Part shown: positions 43,654 through 53,187 of the stretch, in pieces
Numbering within the stretch: position 1 is the stretch's first letter
Layout: every line of letters begins with the position of its first letter
Source: an uncultured Geobacteraceae bacterium
GTDB taxonomy: Bacteria > Desulfobacterota > Desulfuromonadia > Geobacterales > Pseudopelobacteraceae
Direction: 5' to 3'
Length of the DNA: 64,000 nucleotides
NCBI GenBank assembly: GCA_903875605.1
Contig: CAIQWT010000053.1
Location: 1 to 64,000 of the forward strand
Translations under genes and position numbers: made by a program
Notes under the pieces: model-generated
The model's database searches: none
Seen by the model: only the letters and a program-made list of their open reading frames with translations
What the model was told of the DNA's origin: nothing

Positions 43654-44010
43654 ATGGATAAGGAAAAACTGGAGTATTTTAAAGGCATACTGAATGACGA
43701 AATGAAAGCGCTTCAAGGTGAGGCCGGCAAGACAGTAACGGAGATGACGACGGATGCCCTGAGTTTTCCTGACCCTACTGATCGTGCTACTCAGGAATCA
43801 GATCGCAATTTTGAGTTGCGTATCAGAGACCGTGAGAGAAAGCTTATCAACAAAATAAAAGATGCACTCGACCGTATAGATTCAAAAGAGTTCGGTATTT
43901 GTGACGATTGCGGAGAAGAAATCGGCGAGGCTCGCCTTAAGGCCAGACCTGTAACCACACAGTGTATCGACTGCAAAATGGCTGCTGAAGAAAAGGAACG
44001 CCGAATTTAA
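43654..44010 (+). CDS. dksA: DksA-type RNA polymerase-binding transcription factor
   Basis: 118 residues from the ATG at 43654 (TAGGGAGCCGGCT upstream); the track start at 43594 precedes this site. A coiled coil carries the functional tip motif DxxDxA as DPTDRATQES near residues 39-48, and a C-terminal zinc ribbon has C-x2-C and C-x2-C (CDDCGEEIGEARLKARPVTTQCIDC). The acidic tip reaches the polymerase secondary channel and, with ppGpp, reprogrammes rRNA and amino-acid promoters. All four zinc cysteines are present. It is upstream of and co-directional with the histidine kinase gene; the gap is 40 bases. Confidence 0.94.
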   Translation: MDKEKLEYFKGILNDEMKALQGEAGKTVTEMTTDALSFPDPTDRATQESDRNFELRIRDRERKLINKIKDALDRIDSKEFGICDDCGEEIGEARLKARPVTTQCIDCKMAAEEKERRI

Positions 44011-44050
44011 ATTTACTTATTATATGGGTACAGCGGTTCCAGGATTACTC

Positions 44051-45418
44051 ATGGATATTGACAAATCTCCACATTCCATCGAAACCGACAATCGTCTGGC
44101 TGAATTGACGCTTCTATATCAGTTCAGTAATACGATGCTTTCTACTATACGCCTCAATAAATTAACGCATCTTATCCTTACGGCAATTACCATGCCGTCA
44201 TCCAACCTATTTGAACGTGCCGTTCTATTTCTACGTAACGAAAAAACAAACGTCCTGCAGGGAATGCTGTCAGTAACCCGACTTAAGTCTGATGATTTGC
44301 AGATAGTCGGTGGCCAGGATGTTCTCGGAAGCCGCTGGGATATAAGTGATGAGACAATATCACGGCAGCGGTCTGAAGAGTTCTGTATGCTTGTACGTCT
44401 GACACGTATAGAAATTGATAAAGGCTGCCCGCTAATAAACAAAATTGTATACGGTCGCAGTCCAGGGCGCTCCGATGATACCGAATGTCATCAGTGCACA
44501 TCCTGTCATTTTATCAGGCCACTCTGTAACGGGATCTTTGCTGCTGTGCCACTGGTTGCCCGCGAAACAACAATTGGTATGATTGTTGTCGATAACCCCG
44601 ATTCTGCCTGCGAAATATCCGGCAGTGCCCTGCATTTTCTCCAGCTTTTCGGCAACCAGGCGGGTATGGCTATAGAAAATTCCATGTTGTATAATCGTAT
44701 CGAAGATGCTCATCTGAATCTTAAGGATGCCCAGGAACGCCTGTTGCACGGAGAGCGCCTGGCGGCAATCGGCGAGATGGTCGCAAGCCTGGCTCACGAG
44801 CTGAAAAACCCGCTTATCGTCATTGGAGGTTTTGCCGGACGACTTATCAAATCACTATCATCTTCGACGCGTGAATATAACTATGCCGAAACCATTTTTT
44901 CTGAAGTCAGCAGGCTTGAAAAAATGCTGGCTGAAATTTTGGCATTTTCGCGTAAGCCGACCATCTGCTTCACTGCCTGCGATCTGGAGGATATCGTCCA
45001 GGATTGCCTTTCATGCTGTACTACCACTTTTGAAGACCACAATATCAAGGTGTTATTGAGCGCTGATGATCGCCCTTGGGTAGTTATGGGTGACTCTCAC
45101 CAGCTGAAGCAGGTGTTTCTCAATCTGATATTGAACGCCTGTGACGTCATGCCGGAAGGTGGGCGGTTGACTCTGACGCTCAAAAAAGTTCTTAAGGATA
45201 AAAAAACAGTAACCGTAACATGTGTGGATACTGGAGGGGGTATCGCGAAAGAAATACTTCCCAAAATATTCAATCCTTTTTTTACTACGAAACATCATGG
45301 AACCGGCCTTGGACTTGCTATTGTGAATCGGATCATTCTTAATCACTTAGGATCTATAGAAGTCTGTAATACCGGCAGTGGCGCTGCTTTCACACTGACA
45401 ATGCCGCTGGCAGAATGA
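44051..45418 (+). CDS. Cytoplasmic GAF-domain sensor histidine kinase with cysteine cluster
   Basis: 455 residues from the ATG at 44051 (CAGGA seven bases upstream); the track ATG at 44024 lacks a site. No signal peptide or membrane helix. A GAF domain (about 15-215) contains an inserted cysteine-rich loop with C-x2-C-x2-C (ECHQCTSCHF, Cys 146, 149, 152) plus flanking Cys, likely a metal or Fe-S site. The HisKA H-box VASLAHELKNPLIVIGGFA has the phospho-His near 249. The HATPase has LNLILNACDVMPEGG (N), VDTGGGIAKEI (G1), FNPFFTTKHHGTGLGLAIVNRI (F/G2). All catalytic boxes are intact. No response regulator is adjacent, so the partner lies elsewhere. Redox or oxygen sensing is a reasonable inference. 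Confidence 0.9.
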   Translation: MDIDKSPHSIETDNRLAELTLLYQFSNTMLSTIRLNKLTHLILTAITMPSSNLFERAVLFLRNEKTNVLQGMLSVTRLKSDDLQIVGGQDVLGSRWDISDETISRQRSEEFCMLVRLTRIEIDKGCPLINKIVYGRSPGRSDDTECHQCTSCHFIRPLCNGIFAAVPLVARETTIGMIVVDNPDSACEISGSALHFLQLFGNQAGMAIENSMLYNRIEDAHLNLKDAQERLLHGERLAAIGEMVASLAHELKNPLIVIGGFAGRLIKSLSSSTREYNYAETIFSEVSRLEKMLAEILAFSRKPTICFTACDLEDIVQDCLSCCTTTFEDHNIKVLLSADDRPWVVMGDSHQLKQVFLNLILNACDVMPEGGRLTLTLKKVLKDKKTVTVTCVDTGGGIAKEILPKIFNPFFTTKHHGTGLGLAIVNRIILNHLGSIEVCNTGSGAAFTLTMPLAE

Positions 45419-45578
45419 AGAATTGCTTTCGAACGGACAGTCTCCGATTTAATATACAATTACAGCATAACCTACTTGTATGACTGTGGTTTTTGCTTGC
45501 ATTAAAAGCAGTACACATGTACTCTCCGCCGCATATGAAATATAAATTACTGAAAAACAGCTGGCAGAGGACTTTATT

Positions 45579-47507
45579 ATGCTGAGTAAACGGCGTTTTA
45601 TAATTTTTGTCTCCGATACTGTGCTAATAGGAGTTGCGCTACTCCTGGCATTTCTGCTGCGGTATGATTTTTCTATTCCGCAGGATCAGCGGGCGCTTTT
45701 TTGGGAATGCCTGCTGGTAGTCTTGATCTTTAAGCCGATGGTTTTTGCGATGACCGGTTTTTACAACAGCCTTTGGCGCTATGCTTCGGTTCAGGATGCG
45801 CTGCAAATAGTTAAAGGCGTATTCCTGTCTTCATTTGTGGTTATAGCCGCGGTATTTTTTCTACAACAATTTACTCCGCTCCCCCGATCCATATTTGCCC
45901 TCGACTCGATACTGCTCTTTATTATGTTGGCGTCCAGCCGTCTTGTGTGGCGCGTCTGCCGGGAAACTTACATTGTCAGCAAGAACGTTTCAGGGCCTCT
46001 TACGCTGATTGTTGGTGCCGGAGAAGCGGGAAGTCTGCTGCTAAAAGAAATACGACGTCAGTCCGGGGCATCTTACCGGGTGATTGGTTATGTTGATGAT
46101 GACCCTGAAAAAAAGGGGATGAAGCTGCACGGCATTCCGGTGCTGGGTGGGGTAAAGCAGCTTAATAAACTGATCCTCACCAATGAAGTTGAAGAGGTTA
46201 TCATCGCCATGCCTTCGGCTGACGGGAAAACTATCAAGGACATCATAAATTCCTGCAAAAACGCCGACGTGATTTTTAAAACGCTTCCCGGCATCAGTGA
46301 TTTGATAGACGGAACTCTGACTATATCCCAAATCAAGAAAGTTCAGATTGAAGATCTTCTGGGGCGTGAGCCGGTAGATTTGGATCGTGACTTGATCGGT
46401 GCCTTTCTGACAGGTAAGCGCGTGCTAGTCAGTGGCGCTGCAGGCAGCATCGGCAGTGAAATCTGCCGTCAGGTCGCCCTGTTTAAACCGGCGAAGCTGA
46501 TCTTGCTGGATCAGGCCGAAACGCCCCTTTACGAGATAGAAAAGGAGCTTGTAAACCGCTTCCCAGAAATACGCATGCTGGCATTAATGGCTGATGTCCG
46601 CGACCGTGAAAACATACTGCAGCTCTTTGATGAATTTACTCCCGAGGTCGTTTTTCATGCTGCCGCTTACAAGCATGTGCCGATGATGGAATATAACCCG
46701 ACTCAGGCGGTGCTTAACAATGTCTTCGGTTCGCGTAATATCGCCGATGCAGCCCACCAGTCCAAGGTGAGCAATATGGTTATGATCTCGACTGACAAAG
46801 CGGTTAACCCGACAAATGTTATGGGGGCTACCAAGAGATCAGCCGAAATTTATATCCAGGCGCTTTCACGAAATAGCAGTACCAGATTCACTACTGTCCG
46901 CTTTGGTAATGTGTTGGGGAGTAACGGCAGTGTCATCCCGTTGTTCAAACAACAGATAGCCGCCGGTGGACCGGTTACTGTGACCGACAAACGGGTCATC
47001 CGCTATTTTATGACTATCCCCGAGGCTACGCAGCTTGTGCTGGAGGCCGGTTGTCTTGGCAAAGGCTGTGAAATAATGGTGCTGGATATGGGTGAGCCTG
47101 TGCGGATTATTGATCTGGCTGAGGAATTAATCAGGCTGTCAGGCTTTACGCCATACGAAGACATAGATATTGTTATAACCGGTCTTCGCCCCGGTGAAAA
47201 GCTGTACGAAGAACTGCTGATAGAAGGTGAAGGCGTTATGCCGACTAGTCACGACAAGATCAAGGTGATGGCACCGGTTCATACCGATCTTACGTGTGTC
47301 TGCGATGAGTTTGAGCGGCTGTATGAGGCTGCCCGATCTAATAAAGTTCATGAGCTGATGGAATCCCTGAAACGACTGGTTCCCGAATTCAATCCTACTT
47401 ATAGTTTTAATGGTTCAGCTCCGTTAACATTTCAGCGCGTGCGGCCTGACCTGTTCCCTGCTCCGGCATATGGTTCAGCAAAGGTGGTTTTGCTGCGGAA
47501 GAGCTGA
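45579..47507 (+). CDS. Membrane nucleoside-diphosphate-sugar 4,6-dehydratase/epimerase, CapD/WbpM family
   Basis: 642 residues. Four N-terminal membrane helices (FVSDTVLIGVALLLAFLL onward), a first Rossmann-like domain (LTLIVGAGEAGSLLLKEI), and a C-terminal SDR domain with VLVSGAAGSIGSEICRQVA (NAD loop near 282), HAAAYKHVPMMEYNP and ISTDKAVNPTNVMGATKRSAE. The catalytic triad is Ser-Met-Lys: Met replaces the usual Tyr, as in WbpM-type UDP-GlcNAc C6 dehydratases that start synthesis of QuiNAc/FucNAc sugars. The length fits these membrane forms. It begins a group of surface-polysaccharide genes (Wzi, SLBB export, Wzz). A 160-base gap precedes it. Confidence 0.93.
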   Translation: MLSKRRFIIFVSDTVLIGVALLLAFLLRYDFSIPQDQRALFWECLLVVLIFKPMVFAMTGFYNSLWRYASVQDALQIVKGVFLSSFVVIAAVFFLQQFTPLPRSIFALDSILLFIMLASSRLVWRVCRETYIVSKNVSGPLTLIVGAGEAGSLLLKEIRRQSGASYRVIGYVDDDPEKKGMKLHGIPVLGGVKQLNKLILTNEVEEVIIAMPSADGKTIKDIINSCKNADVIFKTLPGISDLIDGTLTISQIKKVQIEDLLGREPVDLDRDLIGAFLTGKRVLVSGAAGSIGSEICRQVALFKPAKLILLDQAETPLYEIEKELVNRFPEIRMLALMADVRDRENILQLFDEFTPEVVFHAAAYKHVPMMEYNPTQAVLNNVFGSRNIADAAHQSKVSNMVMISTDKAVNPTNVMGATKRSAEIYIQALSRNSSTRFTTVRFGNVLGSNGSVIPLFKQQIAAGGPVTVTDKRVIRYFMTIPEATQLVLEAGCLGKGCEIMVLDMGEPVRIIDLAEELIRLSGFTPYEDIDIVITGLRPGEKLYEELLIEGEGVMPTSHDKIKVMAPVHTDLTCVCDEFERLYEAARSNKVHELMESLKRLVPEFNPTYSFNGSAPLTFQRVRPDLFPAPAYGSAKVVLLRKS

Positions 47508-47601
47508 AAGCAATGACCCGAAACGCGGGATTTTAATTGGATGATGCATGTAAAGATATAAATAGTTACTCACCATCCAAAATATCGTCAACTGGTGAGG
47601 C

Positions 47602-49251
47602 ATGAAACAAAATAATTCAAAATTCAAAATTCAAAGATCAGTATATGTCTTATCTGTCTCCGCCTTGATTATTCTGCTGTTTGCCGCCGCACCGCTGCAT
47701 GCCCTTTCTTCAGCGAACATTCCGCTTGACAGCCCGTTGTACTCTTACCTTGAAAAGCTCGCCGGTTTCGGCCTGATAACCAGCGACATGAGCGGAATAA
47801 AGCCGTTCAATAAGGCCGAGGTTGCCCGCCTGCTGCTGGAGGCAGAGCAGAATCTTGTCGCAGGAAAGGTTACTAACACCGTTTTTGCCGCTGAACTGAT
47901 CAGGCAGGTTCGTTCTATGATTCCCCGCGAAGTTACATTACGGGAGAATCCTGAAAGAAAAGGGCCTCATCTTGACTATGATCCGCTGGCATCCTTGCGG
48001 CTACGTTCCCTTTGGTTAGATGGAGTACCGCGTAATTATCGGCGCGATGTTTACGATCCGGGTAACGACGGTGTTTTCGGTATCGGGTCTGGTCTTAGGC
48101 CGAAAAACCCGTATCCATCCGCAGCACACCAGCGAGGAACTGAAGGGACACCACTGCTTGAAAACAACAATGGTGTTATTCATGAAGCCGGTTTTAGCAG
48201 TGAACTCCGCTGGGGTTCAGAATGGTATCTGGGTGACCAGGTCGCCGGTCTGCTTGAACCTTCTGTTCTGGCCAGCGGGGACGACACCAGTGTTCGTCTC
48301 AACAGGGGTTATGTGAAGTGGGGGGGCGGAAGCGTAGAGCTCGAAGCCGGTAAGGATGAAAACTGGTTGGGGCAGGGTTACCGCGGTAATATCACTTTGA
48401 CGAACAATGCTGATAACTTTACCCAGGTCAAAATATCCAGCCCCGAACCGTTTGACGTGAAGTACCTCGGAACCATGAAATATGCGCTCATTATGTCCCG
48501 TTTCGAGACTACAACTATCGATGGATCATTACGTCAGCCATGGTTCTATGCTGTTAAGCTATCAATTAAACCTCTTGAAAATCTGGAGGTCGGTTTTAAT
48601 CTGGGGCGACAGGTTGGCGGGCCGGGGGTTAACAACAGTTTCGGTGATACTCTTCGCGGATTAATCGGCGGAACCAGTGCTGATAATTCCAACGGTCTTG
48701 CTGGGTTCGAAGCCCGCTATCGCCTGCCGTGGCTGCGCAATTCTGAAATATACGGTGAACTATCAGGAGAGGATACCGCGCTGTTCTGGCCGATTGTTGA
48801 GAGTTATGTTGCCGGTCTGTATCTGCCTCGCCTGACGGATGATGGCAGGAACGATCTCCGCTTTGAATTTTTTCAGGGGAATCAAATTCTTTACACCCAC
48901 GGCACCTTTCCGGGTGGGTATCTGTACAAAAATATGCCGATTGGTCATTCGCAAGGCGGAGCAACACAGGACTTTTTCTTCCGCGGCAGCCACTGGTTCA
49001 ATGTGCGTAATAATGTTGCTTTGGAATATATCTATACCAACCGTGGGATGGTCGGACGGATTCCGGTAGATGGGGTACCGCAGGCGATCGAGAGAAAACA
49101 CGCCGGACGGATATTCTGGAGTTTGCCGCTTTATGCTGATCTGGACGGCCAGTTGGGTTACGGGGTTGAGAAGATTACCAACCTGGACCTTAAAGATGGT
49201 CAGGATCGAACCAACCAGCTGCTGAAATTTGAGCTCCGGTACAAATATTGA
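47602..49251 (+). CDS. Capsule assembly Wzi family outer-membrane protein
   Basis: 549 residues with a signal peptide (ALIILLFAAAPLHALS). An N-terminal helical bundle (PLDSPLYSYLEKLAGFGLI) is followed by a large beta barrel with the Wzi-family segments GYVKWGGGSVELEAGKDENWLGQGYRGN and YGELSGEDT, ending FELRYKY with a terminal aromatic. Wzi is an outer-membrane lectin that attaches group 1 capsule to the cell surface; in related organisms this family occurs in exopolysaccharide loci generally. It sits between the dehydratase and the polysaccharide export protein. A GGTGAGG site lies close to the ATG. Confidence 0.88.
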   Translation: MKQNNSKFKIQRSVYVLSVSALIILLFAAAPLHALSSANIPLDSPLYSYLEKLAGFGLITSDMSGIKPFNKAEVARLLLEAEQNLVAGKVTNTVFAAELIRQVRSMIPREVTLRENPERKGPHLDYDPLASLRLRSLWLDGVPRNYRRDVYDPGNDGVFGIGSGLRPKNPYPSAAHQRGTEGTPLLENNNGVIHEAGFSSELRWGSEWYLGDQVAGLLEPSVLASGDDTSVRLNRGYVKWGGGSVELEAGKDENWLGQGYRGNITLTNNADNFTQVKISSPEPFDVKYLGTMKYALIMSRFETTTIDGSLRQPWFYAVKLSIKPLENLEVGFNLGRQVGGPGVNNSFGDTLRGLIGGTSADNSNGLAGFEARYRLPWLRNSEIYGELSGEDTALFWPIVESYVAGLYLPRLTDDGRNDLRFEFFQGNQILYTHGTFPGGYLYKNMPIGHSQGGATQDFFFRGSHWFNVRNNVALEYIYTNRGMVGRIPVDGVPQAIERKHAGRIFWSLPLYADLDGQLGYGVEKITNLDLKDGQDRTNQLLKFELRYKY

Positions 49252-49359
49252 GGGTTATCTTGTGGATGGCCGGAAATAAACACACAAAATGAGTTGGCTT
49301 TACATAATGCTTAAATTTGCTTACTATGCTCGGCTATTGAATTCGAGGGGGAAATAAAA

Positions 49360-51966
49360 TTGAATAATCGTATTTCGCTAAAACATCTGACAGCACATAT
49401 TCTTGTGCAGACAATGATTTTCTTTGTGATGCTTACTTCTGTTAGTGCAGCACAATTGGAAGAACCTTTTGCTGCTCCTGCCGATGCCCCTTCTGGGGTG
49501 GGGATACCAAAGGGTACGGCCGCTTCTGCCATCGGTGCAACTTTAACCCCGATTGGAGCGCCAGCAATTAATTCAGGTATATTTTCTGCCAATAAGCCAA
49601 GTGAAATACAAGCACCTGACGCCTCTCCGCTCTCACCTCTTTCCACAAAGTTGCTGTCTAATAAGGCGGGCACTCCAAAAAATAAGCCTACGCTTCAGGA
49701 GCCAGTGACTGATAAAAGTACACTTGACCCCTCTGTCATTGAGGCTGCCATGATGGCCTCTGGTAAAGATGCGGAAAAGACGCTCCCACAAAAGTTTCAA
49801 TATGGAAAGCTACTGCAGTTCGGCTACAGTTTCTTTCGCGCTGAAGTTGATCCTTTTGCAGCAATGAATGATATCCCGGTAGGGCCTGACTATCTGCTCG
49901 GCACAGGTGACCGGATAAACCTGACGGTATGGGGTAGTATAGACGGCTCTTATCAGCTGGAGGTAAACCGGAACGGCGAACTGGTTATACCCAAAGTTGG
50001 ACCGATCAAGGTTGCAGGTGTAAGCTTTGGCCAGCTTCCTCAGCTACTTACAGGTCAACTCTCTCGTATATTCCGCAATTATCAACTGAGTGTAACCATG
50101 GGCAAGTTGCGCATGATCAAGGTTTACGTTGTCGGAGATGTCAATTCGCCTGGTGATTACAATATCTCTTCCATGTCAACACTGCTGAATGCCCTTTCAG
50201 CTGCCGGTGGGCCGACTCGCAACGGCACACTCCGTTCTATTGCTATCAAGCGTGATGGTAAGCTTGTCGATACGGTCGATCTATATGAATTCTTTCTAAA
50301 AGGGGATAAAAGTCGGGACATCAGGCTGCAGCCTGGCGATACGGTTTTTGTTCCCACTATCGGCCCGGTGGCCGGGATTACCGGGAATGTTCGGCGTCCC
50401 GCCATTTTCGAGCTGAAAAACGAAAAAACACTCAAGGATCTCCTTGCGCTTGCTGATGGTATAGTGCCAACCGGCTATCTGCAGCGCCTGCAGATATCGC
50501 GGGTTGATGCCTACGAGAAAAAGAGCGTCACGGATGTAAATCTCGACCCCAAAACTGCCGGTAAAGATTTGGACACTCTTGCTACTGCTATCCCAATCAA
50601 AGATATGGATCTAGTAAAGATTTTCCCGATTGACAGCACTGTGCGCGGGTATGCCCGTTTATCCGGTTATGTCTTGCGGCCGGGAGATTACGCTGTAAAG
50701 CCGGGCATGACACTACGGGATCTGTTACCTCCAGACAATCTTCTGCCGGAATACCATCAGTCGGTCGGCAGCCTTATCCGGCTTGTCCCACCTGATCTTC
50801 ACCCCGAAGTTACCATGATTCACCCGGCCAATGCTGCCGCCGGTAAGCCGGGCTTCAACCTGGATGTTCAGGAATTTGACACCATCAGGATCTATTCCCG
50901 CTGGGAGATGGAAGAGATGCCGCGTGTGCGCATCAACGGCGATGTACAAAAGCCCGGTGAGTACAGATTGCTTGAGGGTATGACTGTGCGGGATCTGTTG
51001 TATACCGCCGGTAATGTCAAGATGACGGCTTTTCTGAAAAATGCCGAAATTGCCCGCATGAGACGCACCGGTGATAATGTTACCATGACGACAATGGTAA
51101 TAGATCTGGGACGCGCTCTTGACAAAGATCCAAAACATAACCTGCTGCTAGAGCCTTTTGATGAGCTTTCTGTTCGCCGGATCCCAAGCTGGGCAGAAGA
51201 AACCGAGCGTTATGTAACAATAAGTGGTGAGATTCTCTTTCCCGGCACCTATCCGATCATCAAAGGAGAACATCTTAGCGATATACTTCGTCGTGCCGGC
51301 GGCTTTACTGACAGATCCTACCTGCGCGGAGCAAAGCTGACCAGGCGTTCCGTAAGGGAGTTGCAGCAGAAACGGATGGATGAAGTTCTTGTAAGAGCTG
51401 AGCGTGATATTACACAAAAGCAGGCGACTGTAGCGGCGGCTGCTACGTCAAAAGAGGAGCTTGATGGAACAAAAGCTGCTCTGGATGCACTGCAGAAAAA
51501 TACGGAAAGGCTGAAAATTGCGAAGGCTGAAGGCCGCGTGGTTATACACCTCAATCAAGGGCAGGAATTAAAAGATAGCGAATATGATCTGCTGATGGAG
51601 GGGGGGGACACTTTTGATGTGCCGTCACGCCCCAGTGTCGTCAATATATTAGGTACGGTGTACAATCCGAGCTCCTTTGTGTATCTGCCTAACCGTTCGC
51701 TTTCAAGCTATCTGGATCTATCGGGGGGCACGACAATCGAAGCGGAAACGTCTGATATGTATGTTATTAGGGCCGATGGGTCGGTATTCAGTCGTCAGCA
51801 AACATTTTTTGGTGGATTCCTTTCGAGTCAGTTAGAGCCGGGTGATACACTGGTTGTGCCGCAAAAACTCGAGAAAACTGCCTGGATGAGGGAAATCAAG
51901 GATTGGACCCAGATTCTGGCTAATCTGGCAATTACGGCCGGCACCGTTATGCTCGGCTTGAGATAG
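49360..51966 (+). CDS. SLBB-domain polysaccharide export protein (Wza-like)
   Basis: 868 residues. The start is TTG behind GAGGGGG; it opens a signal peptide (ILVQTMIFFVMLTSVSAAQ), and no later start would keep it. Residues about 175-255 are the polysaccharide export domain (DYLLGTGDRINLTVWGSIDGSYQLEVNRNGEL). Several SLBB domains follow (VYVVGDVNSPGDYNISSMSTLLNALSAAGG, ARLSGYVLRPGDYAVKPGMTLRDLL, VRINGDVQKPGEYRLLEGMTVRDLL, VTISGEILFPGTYPIIKGEHLSDILRRAGG). A coiled coil lies near 680-725, and the C-terminus ends in a membrane-spanning helix (ILANLAITAGTVMLGLR) as in Wza-type translocons. It is twice the usual Wza length because of the extra SLBB units. No lipobox, unlike E. coli Wza. Confidence 0.92.
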   Translation: MNNRISLKHLTAHILVQTMIFFVMLTSVSAAQLEEPFAAPADAPSGVGIPKGTAASAIGATLTPIGAPAINSGIFSANKPSEIQAPDASPLSPLSTKLLSNKAGTPKNKPTLQEPVTDKSTLDPSVIEAAMMASGKDAEKTLPQKFQYGKLLQFGYSFFRAEVDPFAAMNDIPVGPDYLLGTGDRINLTVWGSIDGSYQLEVNRNGELVIPKVGPIKVAGVSFGQLPQLLTGQLSRIFRNYQLSVTMGKLRMIKVYVVGDVNSPGDYNISSMSTLLNALSAAGGPTRNGTLRSIAIKRDGKLVDTVDLYEFFLKGDKSRDIRLQPGDTVFVPTIGPVAGITGNVRRPAIFELKNEKTLKDLLALADGIVPTGYLQRLQISRVDAYEKKSVTDVNLDPKTAGKDLDTLATAIPIKDMDLVKIFPIDSTVRGYARLSGYVLRPGDYAVKPGMTLRDLLPPDNLLPEYHQSVGSLIRLVPPDLHPEVTMIHPANAAAGKPGFNLDVQEFDTIRIYSRWEMEEMPRVRINGDVQKPGEYRLLEGMTVRDLLYTAGNVKMTAFLKNAEIARMRRTGDNVTMTTMVIDLGRALDKDPKHNLLLEPFDELSVRRIPSWAEETERYVTISGEILFPGTYPIIKGEHLSDILRRAGGFTDRSYLRGAKLTRRSVRELQQKRMDEVLVRAERDITQKQATVAAAATSKEELDGTKAALDALQKNTERLKIAKAEGRVVIHLNQGQELKDSEYDLLMEGGDTFDVPSRPSVVNILGTVYNPSSFVYLPNRSLSSYLDLSGGTTIEAETSDMYVIRADGSVFSRQQTFFGGFLSSQLEPGDTLVVPQKLEKTAWMREIKDWTQILANLAITAGTVMLGLR

Positions 51967-51974
51967 GGGGGGAT

Positions 51975-53183
51975 ATGAACGAACAACAAACTATTCGCCC
52001 TGAGATTGAAGCTGAGGAAGAGATTAACCTGCTGGAGTTGTTACGGGTGGTCGTACGTAACCTGCCGTTGATCGTCAAGATCACTACCGCTGCAGTGGTC
52101 CTCTCTGTGCTGTATTCATTGACGCTGAAAAACGTCTACACAGCCAGGGCTACGCTGCTGCCGCCGCAAAAGGATTCCGGCGGCGGTGCATCGGCACTGC
52201 TTGCTTCTATGGGTGGCGGATTGGCCGGTCTGGCCGGAGGACTAGGCGGCTCAGCCGACCTGTATTTGGGACTCCTGAAAAGCCGCACGGTTACCGATGC
52301 CGTAATTAAACGGCTTGATCTGCACACGGAATTTAAATCAAAAAATGTCGATTCAACAAGAACAACAGTACAAAATCTGGTCAAGTTTCAGGCTGGTAAG
52401 GATGGTATTATCACTATCACCGCCGATTACAAGGATCCGGTTAAGGCGGCTCTTCTTGCCAATACTTTCATAGATGAACTGCAGAAAAAAAGCATGCAGC
52501 TTAATCTGACCAAAGCAAGCACGGAACGGAGTTTTCTTGAAAAGCGACTGGTAGTGGTAAAGCAGGATTTGAAGGTCGCCGAAGAGGATATGAAGAGCTT
52601 TCAGGAAAAAAACAAAACTATCAAGGCAGACAGTCAGGCCGCGGCAGCCATCGAAGGTATAGCCCGATTACGGGCGGAGGTTGTCACTAAAGAGGTCCAG
52701 TTGGCAGCACTGCGCAATTCCATGACGGATGAGAGCACTGAAGTAAGAACGCTGCTGGCGGGAATAACAAAACTTAAAAGCCAATTGCACTCCATGAGCG
52801 GTACCGGTGATGGTGGAGGAGTTATTCCATCCGTCGGTAATGCCCCTTCTATCGGCGTCGAGTATGTGCGTCGATTACGTGAATTAAAGACCCAGGAAGC
52901 GCTGTTTGAACAGCTTACCAAACAGTTTGAGATGGCAAAAATCAGTGAAGCCCGGGATTCATCCTCGCTGCAGGTACTCGATGAAGCGGTGCCGCCTCTC
53001 TACAAAAGCAAGCCAAAACGGTCGTTGGTCGTGATTCTTTCTGCAGTAACGGCTTTTTTCTGCTCTATTTTTCTGGTGTTCATCAAAGAGTATCTGGCCA
53101 AGCTGTCACCTGAAGACAGTGCCATCATGAACGAGATGAAGGGCACTTTAAAGGGAATGCTGCGACTGCGAAGATCGGCATAA
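51975..53183 (+). CDS. Polysaccharide chain-length determinant, Wzz/GNVR family
   Basis: 402 residues. Membrane helix 1 (LIVKITTAAVVLSVLYSLTL), a periplasmic domain with predicted coiled coils (LEKRLVVVKQDLKVAEEDMKSFQEKN) and the GNVR-type C-terminal motif with AVPPLYKSKPKRSLVVIL leading into membrane helix 2 (FFCSIFLVFIKEYL). A glycine-rich segment (MGGGLAGLAGGLGGSADLYLGLLKSRTV) is typical of O-antigen/EPS copolymerases. No cytoplasmic tyrosine kinase domain is attached. It begins eight bases after the export protein stop, so the two form one operon. Confidence 0.93.
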   Translation: MNEQQTIRPEIEAEEEINLLELLRVVVRNLPLIVKITTAAVVLSVLYSLTLKNVYTARATLLPPQKDSGGGASALLASMGGGLAGLAGGLGGSADLYLGLLKSRTVTDAVIKRLDLHTEFKSKNVDSTRTTVQNLVKFQAGKDGIITITADYKDPVKAALLANTFIDELQKKSMQLNLTKASTERSFLEKRLVVVKQDLKVAEEDMKSFQEKNKTIKADSQAAAAIEGIARLRAEVVTKEVQLAALRNSMTDESTEVRTLLAGITKLKSQLHSMSGTGDGGGVIPSVGNAPSIGVEYVRRLRELKTQEALFEQLTKQFEMAKISEARDSSSLQVLDEAVPPLYKSKPKRSLVVILSAVTAFFCSIFLVFIKEYLAKLSPEDSAIMNEMKGTLKGMLRLRRSA

Positions 53184-53187
53184 CAGT

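Noticed and set aside
44486-44506. CTSCH in the histidine kinase as a c-type heme site
   Set aside because: The protein has no signal peptide or membrane helix, so it would not meet the cytochrome c maturation machinery; a metal or Fe-S site is more likely.
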